NCBI RefSeq assembly: GCF_900582195.1
Contig: NZ_UTHA01000188.1
Location: 124,001 to 188,000, forward strand
Reading direction: 5' to 3'
Source: Pseudomonas viridiflava
GTDB lineage: Bacteria; Pseudomonadota; Gammaproteobacteria; Pseudomonadales; Pseudomonadaceae
Length of the DNA: 64,000 bases
Within the stretch, counting starts at the first letter, position 1; each line of letters starts with the position of its first letter. Positions 44,557 to 53,345 of this stretch are shown piece after piece. The position numbers were made by a program, and so were the translations under genes. The notes beneath the pieces were generated by a model. That model did not search any database. It saw only the letters and a program-made list of their open reading frames with translations, and was not told where the DNA came from.

Positions 44557-47073
44557 ATGAATTCTTTGCCAATCGATGAAGTTTTACCCGCCCTGCGTGA
44601 AGCCTTGGCGATGCGCCATGAAGCCGTGCTCGAAGCACCGCCCGGCGCCGGTAAAACCACCCGCGTGCCGTTGGCCTTGCTCAATGAAGCGTGGCTGGCC
44701 GGGCAGACCATTCTGATGCTCGAACCGCGCCGCCTCGCCGCGCGGGCAGCAGCGGAACGCCTGGCCAGCGAGCTGGGTGAGAAGGTCGGTGAAACCGTCG
44801 GTTATCGCATTCGCCTCGACAGCAAGGTTGGCCCCAATACGCGCATCGAGGTGGTCACCGAAGGCATTCTCACCCGGCGCTTGCAGGATGATCCGGCGCT
44901 GGAAGGCGTGGGTTTGCTGATCTTCGACGAATTCCACGAACGCAGTCTTGATGCCGATCTGGCGCTGGCCTTGAGTCTGAACGGTCGTGAGCTGTTTCGA
45001 GCTGAACAGCCGCTGAAGATTCTGCTGATGTCCGCAACGCTGGAAGGCGAACGTCTGGCCGGGTTGCTCGATGATGCGCCGATCCTGCGCAGCGAAGGCC
45101 GCATGTTTCCGGTGACGATGCGCTGGGGCCGACCGTTTCAGCCCGGCGAATACATCGATCAACGTGTCACGCAAATCGTGCTCGAAGCGCTGCACGATGA
45201 AACCGGCAGCCTGTTGGTGTTTCTGCCGGGGCAGGCGGAGATCCGTCGCGTGCATCAACAATTGGCAGACGCCATTGGTGAGCGCAGCGATGTGTTGCTC
45301 TGCCCTTTGCACGGTGAGCTCGACCTCAACGCACAACGTGCGGCAATTGATCCAGCGCCGGCCGGCCAGCGCAAAGTGGTGCTGGCGACCAACATTGCCG
45401 AGACCAGTCTGACCATCAACGGCGTGCGCGTGGTGATCGATGCCGGGTTGGCGCGGGTGCCGCGTTTCGATCCGGGCAGCGGCATGACGCGCCTCGATAC
45501 CCAGCGGATTTCCAAGGCCAGCGCCACTCAGCGCGCGGGCCGGGCGGGGCGACTGGAGCCGGGTGTTTGTTATCGCTTGTGGTCGCAGGATCAGCACGAA
45601 CAGCTCGCCGCTTATGGCAGTGCGGAAATTCTTTCGGCGGATCTCGCCAGTCTGGCGTTGCAACTGGGGCGTTGGGGCGTGACGCCGGGCGAACTGGTCT
45701 GGCTCGACGTTCCGCCCGCGGCGGCATATGCACAGGCGCAGGATTTGCTGCAACGGCTCGGCGCGCTGGACGGCGAGTCTCTGACCACGCACGGTCAGGC
45801 CATGGCTGAGTTGCCGGCGCATCCGCGCATCGGCCATTTGTTGCTGCGGGGTCAGGCGTTGGGTCTGGCGAACATGGCGTGCGACGTTGCCGCGTTGCTC
45901 GGCGAGCGCGATATCTTGCGTGGCGCCGGCGCGGATCTGCACAGTCGATTGGTGCTGCTTTGCGGCGAAGAACGCGCCGCCCGTAGTGCGCAGGGCGGGG
46001 TGCAGCGCGCTAAGCAATTAGCGCGACAATATCGTGGTTATCTGCGTGGCAAGGCGAGCGAGCCGGTCAGCGATCCCGATCACCCGCGCTGGCTCGGCGC
46101 CTTGCTGGCGCTGGCGTATCCGGATCGCGTCGCGCAACAGCGGCGAGCCGGTGGCGCTGAATATCGTCTGGCCAACGGTCGTGCGGCGCTGTTCGCCGAA
46201 GCTGACAGCCTGATGAAAGAGCCGTGGATCGTCATCGCTGATCTCGGCAGCCGTCAGGGCCAGCGCGAAGAACGGATTTACCTGGCAGCGGATTTCGATC
46301 CGGCGCTGTTCGATTCGGTGCTGGCCGAACAGGTGCGCAACGTCGATCAACTGGACTGGGACGAGCGCGAAGGCGTGCTGCGCGCCGAGCAGCAGCGCAA
46401 GGTCGGCGAGCTGATCCTCAGTCGTGAGCCGTTGACCGGCCTCGATGAAAATGCGCGCAGTCAGGCGCTGGTCAATCTGGTGCGGCGCAAAGGTCTGGAG
46501 CTGCTGCCGTGGACGCCGGAACTGCGTCAGTGGCAGGCGCGGGTGGCGCTGTTGCGGCAGTTGGAGTTGAGCAGTCAGGATGACAGTCAGTGGCCGGATG
46601 TCAGTGACGCGACGTTGCTGGACACCCTCGAAGACTGGCTGATGCCCTATCTGGGCAAGGTCTCGCGGCTCAGCCATTTTGCCAACCTGGATCTGTCGAG
46701 CATCGTGCGTAACCTGCTGCCGTGGCCATTGCCGCAGAAGCTCGATGAGCTGGCGCCGCATCATTTGAGCGTGCCATCGGGGTCGTCGATTCGTCTGGAC
46801 TACAGCGAGTTTCCACCGATTCTCGCGGTGCGCTTGCAGGAGTTGTTCGGGCTGGTGGATACGCCGCGAATTGCCGGCGGGCGGCAGGTGGTCAAATTGC
46901 ATCTGCTATCGCCTGCGCGGCGGCCGGTGCAGGTGACGCAGGATCTGGCCAGCTTCTGGCGCAGCACCTATGCCGAGGTGAAGAAGGATTTGAAGGGGCG
47001 CTATCCGAAGCATTATTGGCCGGATGATCCGTTGGTGGCCGAGGCGACTGCGCGGATCAAGCCGCGCAAGTAG
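44557..47073 (+). CDS. hrpB: ATP-dependent helicase HrpB
   Basis: A DEAH-box helicase of 838 residues. Walker A is APPGAGKTTRVP near residue 29, the DEAH box appears as FDEFHERS, then SATLEG (motif III) and the motif V-VI region TNIAETSLTINGV and QRAGRAGR. The HrpB C-terminal domain follows. The substrate in cells is uncertain. The ATG at 44557 follows GGGGAG; the frame opens at 44533 inside the repeat element. It is the last backbone gene before the accessory region. Confidence 0.95.
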   Translation: MNSLPIDEVLPALREALAMRHEAVLEAPPGAGKTTRVPLALLNEAWLAGQTILMLEPRRLAARAAAERLASELGEKVGETVGYRIRLDSKVGPNTRIEVVTEGILTRRLQDDPALEGVGLLIFDEFHERSLDADLALALSLNGRELFRAEQPLKILLMSATLEGERLAGLLDDAPILRSEGRMFPVTMRWGRPFQPGEYIDQRVTQIVLEALHDETGSLLVFLPGQAEIRRVHQQLADAIGERSDVLLCPLHGELDLNAQRAAIDPAPAGQRKVVLATNIAETSLTINGVRVVIDAGLARVPRFDPGSGMTRLDTQRISKASATQRAGRAGRLEPGVCYRLWSQDQHEQLAAYGSAEILSADLASLALQLGRWGVTPGELVWLDVPPAAAYAQAQDLLQRLGALDGESLTTHGQAMAELPAHPRIGHLLLRGQALGLANMACDVAALLGERDILRGAGADLHSRLVLLCGEERAARSAQGGVQRAKQLARQYRGYLRGKASEPVSDPDHPRWLGALLALAYPDRVAQQRRAGGAEYRLANGRAALFAEADSLMKEPWIVIADLGSRQGQREERIYLAADFDPALFDSVLAEQVRNVDQLDWDEREGVLRAEQQRKVGELILSREPLTGLDENARSQALVNLVRRKGLELLPWTPELRQWQARVALLRQLELSSQDDSQWPDVSDATLLDTLEDWLMPYLGKVSRLSHFANLDLSSIVRNLLPWPLPQKLDELAPHHLSVPSGSSIRLDYSEFPPILAVRLQELFGLVDTPRIAGGRQVVKLHLLSPARRPVQVTQDLASFWRSTYAEVKKDLKGRYPKHYWPDDPLVAEATARIKPRK

Positions 47074-47113
47074 AGCTACCGGCGCGACTTGATCGGTGGG
47101 GGCGCTCAATGGT

Positions 47114-48523
47114 TCAGGTTTCCCCGTAGAGGCCCTGCGCAGCAGTGCGCCGATGCTTGATGCCATGACAAAACCACATCAATCCGATCCACAGGGGAAT
47201 CGCATACACCGCGATGCGAATGACGGGGTCGAGCAGCATGACGCCGAGGATGAAGGCCAGGAATGCAAGGCACACATAGTTACCGTAGGGGTACCAGAGT
47301 GCTTTGAATAACGGCTTGCGCCCGGCCCTGTTCAGATGTTGGCGAAACTTGAAGTGGGAAAGGCTGATCATCACCCAATTGATCACCAGCGTCGCAACCA
47401 CCAGTGACAGCAGCAGCTCCAACGCATATTGCGGGATTACGTAGTTCATCAGCACGGCAAACAGGGTCACAGCGGCAGACGCAAGAATCGAGCGTACGGG
47501 GACGCCGCGCCGGTCGATCCTGGTCAGGCTTTGCGGAGCATCACCTTGCTCGGCCAGGCACAGTAACAGGCGGCTGTTGCAATAAGTACCGCTGTTATAG
47601 ACCGACAGCGCAGCGGTCAGCACCACAAAATTGAGAATGTGCGCCGCGGTGGCGCTGTCGAGCATCGACGACACCATAACGAAAGGACTGGCGCTGTAGG
47701 TGTCTCCAGCTGCATTGAGTGAGATGACCAGACTGTCCCACGGCATCAGCGACAGCAGCACGACAAGTACGCCGACGTAGAAAATCAGAATGCGATAAAT
47801 CACCTGGTTGATCGCTTTGGGAATCACGGTCTGCGGTTTATCGGCTTCGGCCGCGGTGAAACCAAGCATTTCCAGACCACCGAAGGACAGCATGATGACC
47901 GCCATGGACATCGCCAGTCCGCCGAGTCCATGTGGGAAAAATCCGCCGTGTTCCCACAGGTTGCTGACCTTGGCTTGCGGGCCACCGTGGCCGCTGACCA
48001 GCAGATAGCTGCCCATGGCGATCATGCCGATCACTGCCAGGACCTTGATGATGGCGAACCAGAATTCGGCCTCACCGAATATTTTCACGTTGATCAGGTT
48101 CAGGGCATTGATCAGTACAAAAAAGACTGCGGCCGACACCCAGGTCGGAATATCGGGCCACCAGTAATGTACATATTTGCCGACGGCAGTCAGTTCGGAC
48201 ATTCCCACCAGGGTGTACAACATCCAGCAATTCCATCCCGACAGAAATCCGGCGAATCCGCCCCAATACTTATGGGCGAAGTGGCTGAACGAGCCTGCGA
48301 CGGGTTCTTCAACGATCATTTCGCCCAACTGCCGCATGATCAGGAAAGCGACGAAACCGCAAATCGCGTAACCGAGGATCATTGACGGACCAGCAGATTT
48401 GAGTGCGCCCGCCGAACCCAGAAACAGCCCGGTTCCCACAGCGCCACCCAGCGCGATCAATTGGATATGTCGATTTTTCAGGCCGCGTTTCAGTACGCCT
48501 GAGCGCGCTTCGGGTCCGCTCAT
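47114..48523 (-). CDS. Aromatic amino acid permease, AroP-like
   Basis: A 469-residue APC-family amino acid:proton symporter with about 12 membrane helices. The N-terminal block LKNRHIQLIALGGAVGTGLF, the VEEPVAGSFSHFAHKYWG segment and ALSVYNSGTYCNSRLLL resemble E. coli AroP and PheP more than other APC members, so phenylalanine, tyrosine or tryptophan is the likely cargo. It is leftward and divergent from the accessory operon that contains a phenylalanine-aminomutase-like enzyme, so it may supply the precursor. It is convergent with hrpB. Confidence 0.82.
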   Translation of the reverse strand: MSGPEARSGVLKRGLKNRHIQLIALGGAVGTGLFLGSAGALKSAGPSMILGYAICGFVAFLIMRQLGEMIVEEPVAGSFSHFAHKYWGGFAGFLSGWNCWMLYTLVGMSELTAVGKYVHYWWPDIPTWVSAAVFFVLINALNLINVKIFGEAEFWFAIIKVLAVIGMIAMGSYLLVSGHGGPQAKVSNLWEHGGFFPHGLGGLAMSMAVIMLSFGGLEMLGFTAAEADKPQTVIPKAINQVIYRILIFYVGVLVVLLSLMPWDSLVISLNAAGDTYSASPFVMVSSMLDSATAAHILNFVVLTAALSVYNSGTYCNSRLLLCLAEQGDAPQSLTRIDRRGVPVRSILASAAVTLFAVLMNYVIPQYALELLLSLVVATLVINWVMISLSHFKFRQHLNRAGRKPLFKALWYPYGNYVCLAFLAFILGVMLLDPVIRIAVYAIPLWIGLMWFCHGIKHRRTAAQGLYGET

Positions 48524-48796
48524 TGGAATGAGCTCGCCTGAATTTTGCTGAGAAAACTTGCCGGGAGGCTTTCGCGGTTGAATGCGCCGCAGTGATGAAG
48601 CAGCTGCGCGCGCTGAAGGACTTCCTTTTCCGTGATCATTCGTGCATCTCGTCCTTGAAATTATTTCGTATGAATATCAATCGGTTGGCTTTTTTTCGCG
48701 GCTTTCAATCAGCGTGCTTGCGGGAAAAAGCGCATTAAATCTATTGGAAGAAACATATTTCTATCTGTTGAATTTGTAAATAGGGAGTGATATCTA
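48524..48796. other. Divergent promoter region of the accessory cluster
   Basis: This AT-rich stretch must hold the promoters for the AroP-like gene (leftward) and the biosynthetic operon (rightward). I see several partial -35/-10 boxes (for example TTGAAT at 48768) but none convincing. No operator repeat stands out. The drop in GC against hrpB is obvious by eye. Confidence 0.4.
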
Positions 48797-48844
48797 ATGC
48801 ACCGCAGAAGGACATGCCGACGATTACAGGGACGTAAGGAGTGA
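48797..48844 (+). CDS. Candidate 15-codon leader peptide, Arg-rich
   Basis: An ATG with a good ribosome site (AGGGAG, 9-10 bases upstream) starts a 15-codon frame, MHRRRTCRRLQGRKE, that stops inside the ribosome site region of the oxygenase gene (AAGGAGTGAGAAGGTG). Two adjacent rare Arg codons (AGA AGG) occur at codons 4-5. The layout suggests translational coupling or an attenuation-type leader. It could equally be chance. Confidence 0.35.
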   Translation: MHRRRTCRRLQGRKE

Positions 48845-48848
48845 GAAG

Positions 48849-49862
48849 GTGAAGGGCAGCAATTCAACAGCACCATTTGATTTCGTCACCAGCGGACACG
48901 CTGATCCGAAGCACTTTTTTTCGCAGGCCGCGGATGACATTCGTGCGCGGTTGCTCGATGACGGCGCAGTGCTCATTCGCTCCGCCAGGCAGTGCAGGGA
49001 TCCCGGCGTGTTTGAGGCAGCCATCGCTGCACTTGGCTTTGAAACCCGTGATTACGTGGGTGGAAGCTCACCGCGCTCGACTATTCAGGGCAAGGTGATG
49101 GAAGCGACCCGCACACCGCCAGACTGGTCCGTCATCCTTCACCAGGAAATGGCCTACGTAAAAAGCCCTCCCGAGATCATCGCGTTCGTATGCGTTGAGC
49201 CTGCTGGAAAGGGCGGCGAGTCTGTCATCGGTGACATGCGCAAACTCGAACGTCTGGTGGATCCGGCCATGTTGCAACGACTGACGGAGCGCGGCCTGAA
49301 ATTACGTAGAACGTTACCCAGTGAGGACCGGGTCGATCTCAAGCCCGGCGTGAAAAAGAGTTGGCAGGAAACGTTCTCGACCCACCGTCAGGCTGAAGCC
49401 GAGAGGCATTGCCGCGCCCGGGGATGGGACTTCGAGTGGAATGGCGCGGACCTGATCCTCTGGCAGGACTGTATTTCCCCGATGCGTGCACATCCCCTGA
49501 CCCGCGCAAATATCTGGAGCAATCAAGCGCATTTCTGGGGGGCGGCAGCCATGATCGAGTGGGCGCTTATCGACGGTCGGGAGCAGGACGCCCGTGAATT
49601 GATGAAGGCGCAACGCGAAAACCCGCTGCTGCTGGAGGCCATGTGCTTCGGTGACGGTGAACCGCTCCCGGAAGATCTGACCCTGGCGCTTTTCCACGCC
49701 GTGCGCGGGCTGGAACAGGATATCGATTTGGGCGAGGGCGACATCCTTCTGCTCGATAATTTGCAATATGCGCACGGTCGACGCGCATTCTCGGGTAACC
49801 GAACCATCAACGTGATCATCGGCAATTGGGCCGGTGACCAGTCATACGCCGTTCAAGGATGA
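48849..49862 (+). CDS. Fe(II)/2-oxoglutarate oxygenase, TauD/SyrP-like
   Basis: A 337-residue non-haem iron oxygenase of the TauD/TfdA superfamily. The iron ligands can be placed: His98 and Glu100 in LHQEMAY (the HxE variant seen in SyrP and clavaminate synthase relatives rather than HxD) and His309 in NLQYAHGRRAF, with Arg318 as likely 2-oxoglutarate contact. Relatives hydroxylate amino acids at carbon beta or alpha. It starts with GTG after AAGGAG and is followed five bases after its stop by the aminomutase ATG. The natural guess is hydroxylation of the aminomutase product or of a related amino acid. Confidence 0.85.
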   Translation: MKGSNSTAPFDFVTSGHADPKHFFSQAADDIRARLLDDGAVLIRSARQCRDPGVFEAAIAALGFETRDYVGGSSPRSTIQGKVMEATRTPPDWSVILHQEMAYVKSPPEIIAFVCVEPAGKGGESVIGDMRKLERLVDPAMLQRLTERGLKLRRTLPSEDRVDLKPGVKKSWQETFSTHRQAEAERHCRARGWDFEWNGADLILWQDCISPMRAHPLTRANIWSNQAHFWGAAAMIEWALIDGREQDARELMKAQRENPLLLEAMCFGDGEPLPEDLTLALFHAVRGLEQDIDLGEGDILLLDNLQYAHGRRAFSGNRTINVIIGNWAGDQSYAVQG

Positions 49863-49866
49863 AAAA

Positions 49867-51450
49867 ATGACAGTTCAGGAAAGGAATTTCGCCTCCGATA
49901 ACACGTTTGTACTGACTCCCGGAGTCGACGTATGCCTCAAGGACCTGATCGCGTTTGCCCAACCGGGGAAAACCGTGGTCGCTTCGCAAGCCACGCGACA
50001 GCGCGTCCAGGCCTCGAGAGAGGCGCTGGAAAATCTGGTTGCGCAAGGGGCGGTCATTTACGGCGTCAACACCGGCATGGGCGGGTTCGTGGATCACCTT
50101 GTGCCGCTCGAGAAAGCCCATGAGCTGCAATCCAACCTTATTCAAGGTGTATCGACGAACGTTGGTGAGCGCTTCCCCGACAGCGTCGCCCGCGCCACGA
50201 TGTTCGCGCGAATTGTTTCTTTGTCCCGTGGTAACTCGGCGATCTCGCTGGAGAACTTTGATCGATACATTGCCATTTACAACGCCGGGCTGATTCCTGA
50301 GATTCCCAGCAAAGGTTCCCTGGGCACCAGCGGTGATCTGGGACCGTTGGCGGCTGTTGCGCGGATGTTGACCGGTGACGGCTACGCTTACCTCCATGGC
50401 GTGCGCGTTCCGGCGGCGCAGGCGCTTGAACAATTGCAGCTGAAACCGTTGCACTTGAGCTACAAGGAAGGACTGGCGCTGATCAATGGCACGTCCTGCA
50501 TGGTCGCTGTCGCGGCGATGAACGTGGTCGAGGCGCGTCAGCTTCTTGAGCAATACATCTCGATCTCGGCGTTCTCTTTCGAATCACTGCAGGCCCGAGT
50601 ACGTCCATTTCACCCTGACGTCCACAAGTTGAAACCGCATCTGGGCCAGCAGAAAATCGCCGAGACCATCTGGAACGATCTGCAAGGTTCGGAACTGGCG
50701 ATCGATGACATTGAACTCTCATCGCAGCTGAGTGCATTGCGCACCGACGCAGTTCGCCAGGAAGCCATGCCCATCGAGGATGCCTACTCGATTCGCTGCA
50801 CACCGCAGATTCTGGGGCCGGTACTGGAAACCATCGAGTTCGTCGAGCGGATAGTGGCCAATGAACTGAACTCGTCCAACGATAATCCGCTGGTCACGCC
50901 GGAGAATGGCGAGGTGTTCCACAATGGCCATTTCCATGGGCAGTACATCGCTTCGGCCATGGATTATCTGACGATTTCGATGATCACGATGTGTAACCTT
51001 GCCGACCGTCGAATAGATCGTTTCCTGACGAAAGCCAACAGCAACGGTCTGCCGTCTTTCCTCTGTGCAGAAAATGGCGGTCTGCGTTTTGGCCTCATGG
51101 GCGGCCAATTCATGTCGGCATCCCTGACTGCAGAAAACCGTTCGCTGGCCACACCGGTTTCGATCCAGACGCTGACCACCACGGCTGACTTTCAGGACGT
51201 GGTTTCCTTCGGCCTTATTGCTGCGCGTCGTGTGGCTGAAGTGCTGCAGAACACACGCTATGTCATCGCCTTCGAACTGATCTGTGCAGCTCAGGCAGCA
51301 GACATTCGCGGTAGCGCCAAGCTGAGTCCGCGCGGACGTGCGTGGCATGCACAGGTGCGCGAGCTGATCCCTTATCTCGATCGAGATATCGCTTTGACCG
51401 GGTATCTGGAAAGTCTCGTAGCGCAGGTTCTCGGGGGGCATGGCCGATGA
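49867..51450 (+). CDS. MIO-type aromatic aminomutase (phenylalanine aminomutase-like)
   Basis: A 527-residue member of the ammonia-lyase/aminomutase family. Tyr65 (VIYGVNTGMGGF) is the catalytic tyrosine, and the MIO cofactor triad is Thr154-Ser155-Gly156 (GSLGTSGDLGPLA) instead of Ala-Ser-Gly. The same Thr-Ser-Gly triad, the LQSNLIQGVSTNVGE selectivity loop and RRIDRFLTKANSNGLP resemble the Pantoea phenylalanine aminomutase (AdmH/PaPAM) that makes (S)-beta-phenylalanine; the SH loop of histidine ammonia-lyases is missing. Conversion of Phe or Tyr to its beta isomer is likely. The ATG at 49867 has AAGGA 7 bases upstream; the gene overlaps the next by 4 bases. Confidence 0.87.
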   Translation: MTVQERNFASDNTFVLTPGVDVCLKDLIAFAQPGKTVVASQATRQRVQASREALENLVAQGAVIYGVNTGMGGFVDHLVPLEKAHELQSNLIQGVSTNVGERFPDSVARATMFARIVSLSRGNSAISLENFDRYIAIYNAGLIPEIPSKGSLGTSGDLGPLAAVARMLTGDGYAYLHGVRVPAAQALEQLQLKPLHLSYKEGLALINGTSCMVAVAAMNVVEARQLLEQYISISAFSFESLQARVRPFHPDVHKLKPHLGQQKIAETIWNDLQGSELAIDDIELSSQLSALRTDAVRQEAMPIEDAYSIRCTPQILGPVLETIEFVERIVANELNSSNDNPLVTPENGEVFHNGHFHGQYIASAMDYLTISMITMCNLADRRIDRFLTKANSNGLPSFLCAENGGLRFGLMGGQFMSASLTAENRSLATPVSIQTLTTTADFQDVVSFGLIAARRVAEVLQNTRYVIAFELICAAQAADIRGSAKLSPRGRAWHAQVRELIPYLDRDIALTGYLESLVAQVLGGHGR

Positions 51451-52589
51451 GTTCGCCGAGTGATAACCCTGTCTCGGCCGGGCAGGCTACGGTGCGCGCC
51501 GAGATGCCTGATGCTCGCTTGCATGCCAACGAAAATCCGCTGGGTGCATCGGCACTGGCGTTGCATCTGTGCACATCGATGCCTGCGCTTCTGAGCGAGT
51601 ACCCGGAGGTGACGTACAAGTCGCTTCGCACGGCTATTGGCGAGCGATGGAATGTTGATCCTGCGCGAGTGATGCCAGGGGCGGGGTCTGACGAACTGAT
51701 CGATATTGCACTGCGCAGTCTGTTGAAACCTGGCAGCCGCCTCGTGGCTCAGCAGCACAGTTTCAAAATGTACAAAATCAGGGCCGAACTCCTGGGCGCT
51801 GACTACAGTGAGATGGTTCCGGTTGCGGGTGAAGGTTACGAAGCTGCGCTGAGTACGGCCCTGCAACAAAAACCGGACGTCGTGGTGCTGGTGAATCCAT
51901 CCAATCCGCTGGGGGACTATCTGCCGCCGGCTGAGCTGCTGAGGCTGGTTGCCACCATCCCGGAAAGTACGACGGTCATTATCGACGAAGCGTACGCAGA
52001 GTTCGCCCCGGACCGGGAAAACTCGCCAGGTGTGCAGGTCGTCAATATTCGCAACAACGCAATATGCCTGCGAACGTTTTCCAAGGCCTATGGGCTCGCG
52101 GGTTTACGGCTGGGATGGGCCTATGCCAGTGCTGATCTGATTGCAGTGCTGCAAGCGCGTCGTGCGCCCTACAACGTCAGCGCGTTTTCCGCCCGCGCTG
52201 GAGAGTACGCGCTGTGGGACACCGAGCATCTGGAAAAAACGGCGGCACATTGCGTCGCGTGGGGGCAAAAGATCGTCCGTCTGTTCAATGCCTGTGGCAT
52301 TGCGGCTAGAAGCCAGTACGTCAACTTTGTATTTGTCGAGTTCAAAAATACGCAGGAGTGCCAGGCGTTGCATGCCTGTCTGGCGAGTGAAGGTTTCCTG
52401 ACTGCGCCGTTGACCGATTATGGCCTTGATCACTGCCTCAGGATCTCGATTGGTAGCGACATGCAAATGACTGGATTGTGTGATGTGCTTCGAAAACAAC
52501 TGCACACCGACAGTTCTCGACAGAATTGGGGCGGCTCGGAAATCCCAAGCGCTTCGCATCAGTTTGCAACACCCATGAAAGAGACCTGA
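51447..52589 (+). CDS. HisC-like class I/II aminotransferase
   Basis: A PLP-dependent aminotransferase of 380 residues, related to histidinol-phosphate aminotransferase. Lys213 (RTFSKAYGLAGLRLGW) binds PLP, with Asn150 in LVNPSNPLG, Asp180 in IIDEAYAEF and the Arg of RISIG near the end. A housekeeping hisC is expected elsewhere in the hisGDC operon, and this copy sits among pathway genes with an ATGA overlap to the aminomutase, so it most likely moves an amino group to or from a 2-oxo acid in the same route. Some HisC-like enzymes act on aromatic amino acids. Confidence 0.85.
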   Translation: MSSPSDNPVSAGQATVRAEMPDARLHANENPLGASALALHLCTSMPALLSEYPEVTYKSLRTAIGERWNVDPARVMPGAGSDELIDIALRSLLKPGSRLVAQQHSFKMYKIRAELLGADYSEMVPVAGEGYEAALSTALQQKPDVVVLVNPSNPLGDYLPPAELLRLVATIPESTTVIIDEAYAEFAPDRENSPGVQVVNIRNNAICLRTFSKAYGLAGLRLGWAYASADLIAVLQARRAPYNVSAFSARAGEYALWDTEHLEKTAAHCVAWGQKIVRLFNACGIAARSQYVNFVFVEFKNTQECQALHACLASEGFLTAPLTDYGLDHCLRISIGSDMQMTGLCDVLRKQLHTDSSRQNWGGSEIPSASHQFATPMKET

Positions 52590-52601
52590 CTCGAGGTAAG
52601 A

Positions 52602-53345
52602 ATGAGCGAAACACTGCCTTTGTTTCACGAAAACCCGTATCTGAAGCAGCTGGATTGTCGAGTCGATCTGCTTGAGCGCGACGACATGGGCCTGCCTTTT
52701 GCGCTCCTTGGCCAGACGGTCTTTTACCCGCAAGGAGGCGGTCAGCTCGGGGATCGAGGGGTGTTGAGCATTCCGGTCACGGAGGCAGGCTTCGCTTTGC
52801 CGGAACTCGAAATCGTCGCGACGAAGAAGCGCGACGATCAGATCCGGCATTACCTGAATATCAACGACGAAGCGTTTGCCTTGTTGAGCGCCCAGGCAGT
52901 TGGCCAGAAGGCGACTGCATCCCTTGATTGGCCATTGCGATATCATCAGATGCGGATTCATTCAGCCATGCATTTGATCCACTGCATGCTTGAAGAAACG
53001 CTGGGGCGCTCGATTCCACACCCTGTTCGTTCGCCGTTGAGTGACGCCGGGGGGGAAAATCAATACGAGTTTACCGAAGAGTTCGATGAAAACAGTTTGA
53101 GGCAGGCAACCGCTGCCCTGAACGCGTTTTGCTCTGCAAGTCATGAGATTCGTACGGAAGCGGATACGAGCAAGGGACATGGATTTCGTTGGTGGCAATG
53201 CGAAAACTGGTCAATTCCCTGTGGGGGAGTTCATGTGCGTAATACGCAGGAAATAGGCTTGGTAACTTCCAGTATGAAAATCAAGAAAAACACGACCCGG
53301 GTGATTATCACGCTGTCGGCAGAGGCTCAAGCGCTTGGAGAATAA
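52602..53345 (+). CDS. AlaX-type aminoacyl-tRNA editing hydrolase
   Basis: A free-standing relative of the editing domain of AlaRS and ThrRS, 247 residues. The N-terminal barrel has FYPQGGGQLGDRG. The zinc site is complete: HSAMH (His120, His124) and CGGVH (Cys207, His211). Such proteins remove wrongly attached amino acids from tRNA. In Streptomyces cattleya a related protein protects against fluorothreonine. Its place inside a biosynthetic operon therefore suggests protection against the pathway's own amino acid. It is 12 bases after the aminotransferase gene. Confidence 0.85.
   Translation: MSETLPLFHENPYLKQLDCRVDLLERDDMGLPFALLGQTVFYPQGGGQLGDRGVLSIPVTEAGFALPELEIVATKKRDDQIRHYLNINDEAFALLSAQAVGQKATASLDWPLRYHQMRIHSAMHLIHCMLEETLGRSIPHPVRSPLSDAGGENQYEFTEEFDENSLRQATAALNAFCSASHEIRTEADTSKGHGFRWWQCENWSIPCGGVHVRNTQEIGLVTSSMKIKKNTTRVIITLSAEAQALGE

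Noticed and set aside
49867..51450. Histidine ammonia-lyase (hutH)
   Set aside because: The triad is Thr-Ser-Gly, the Ser-His selectivity pair of HutH is absent, and no other hut gene is near.
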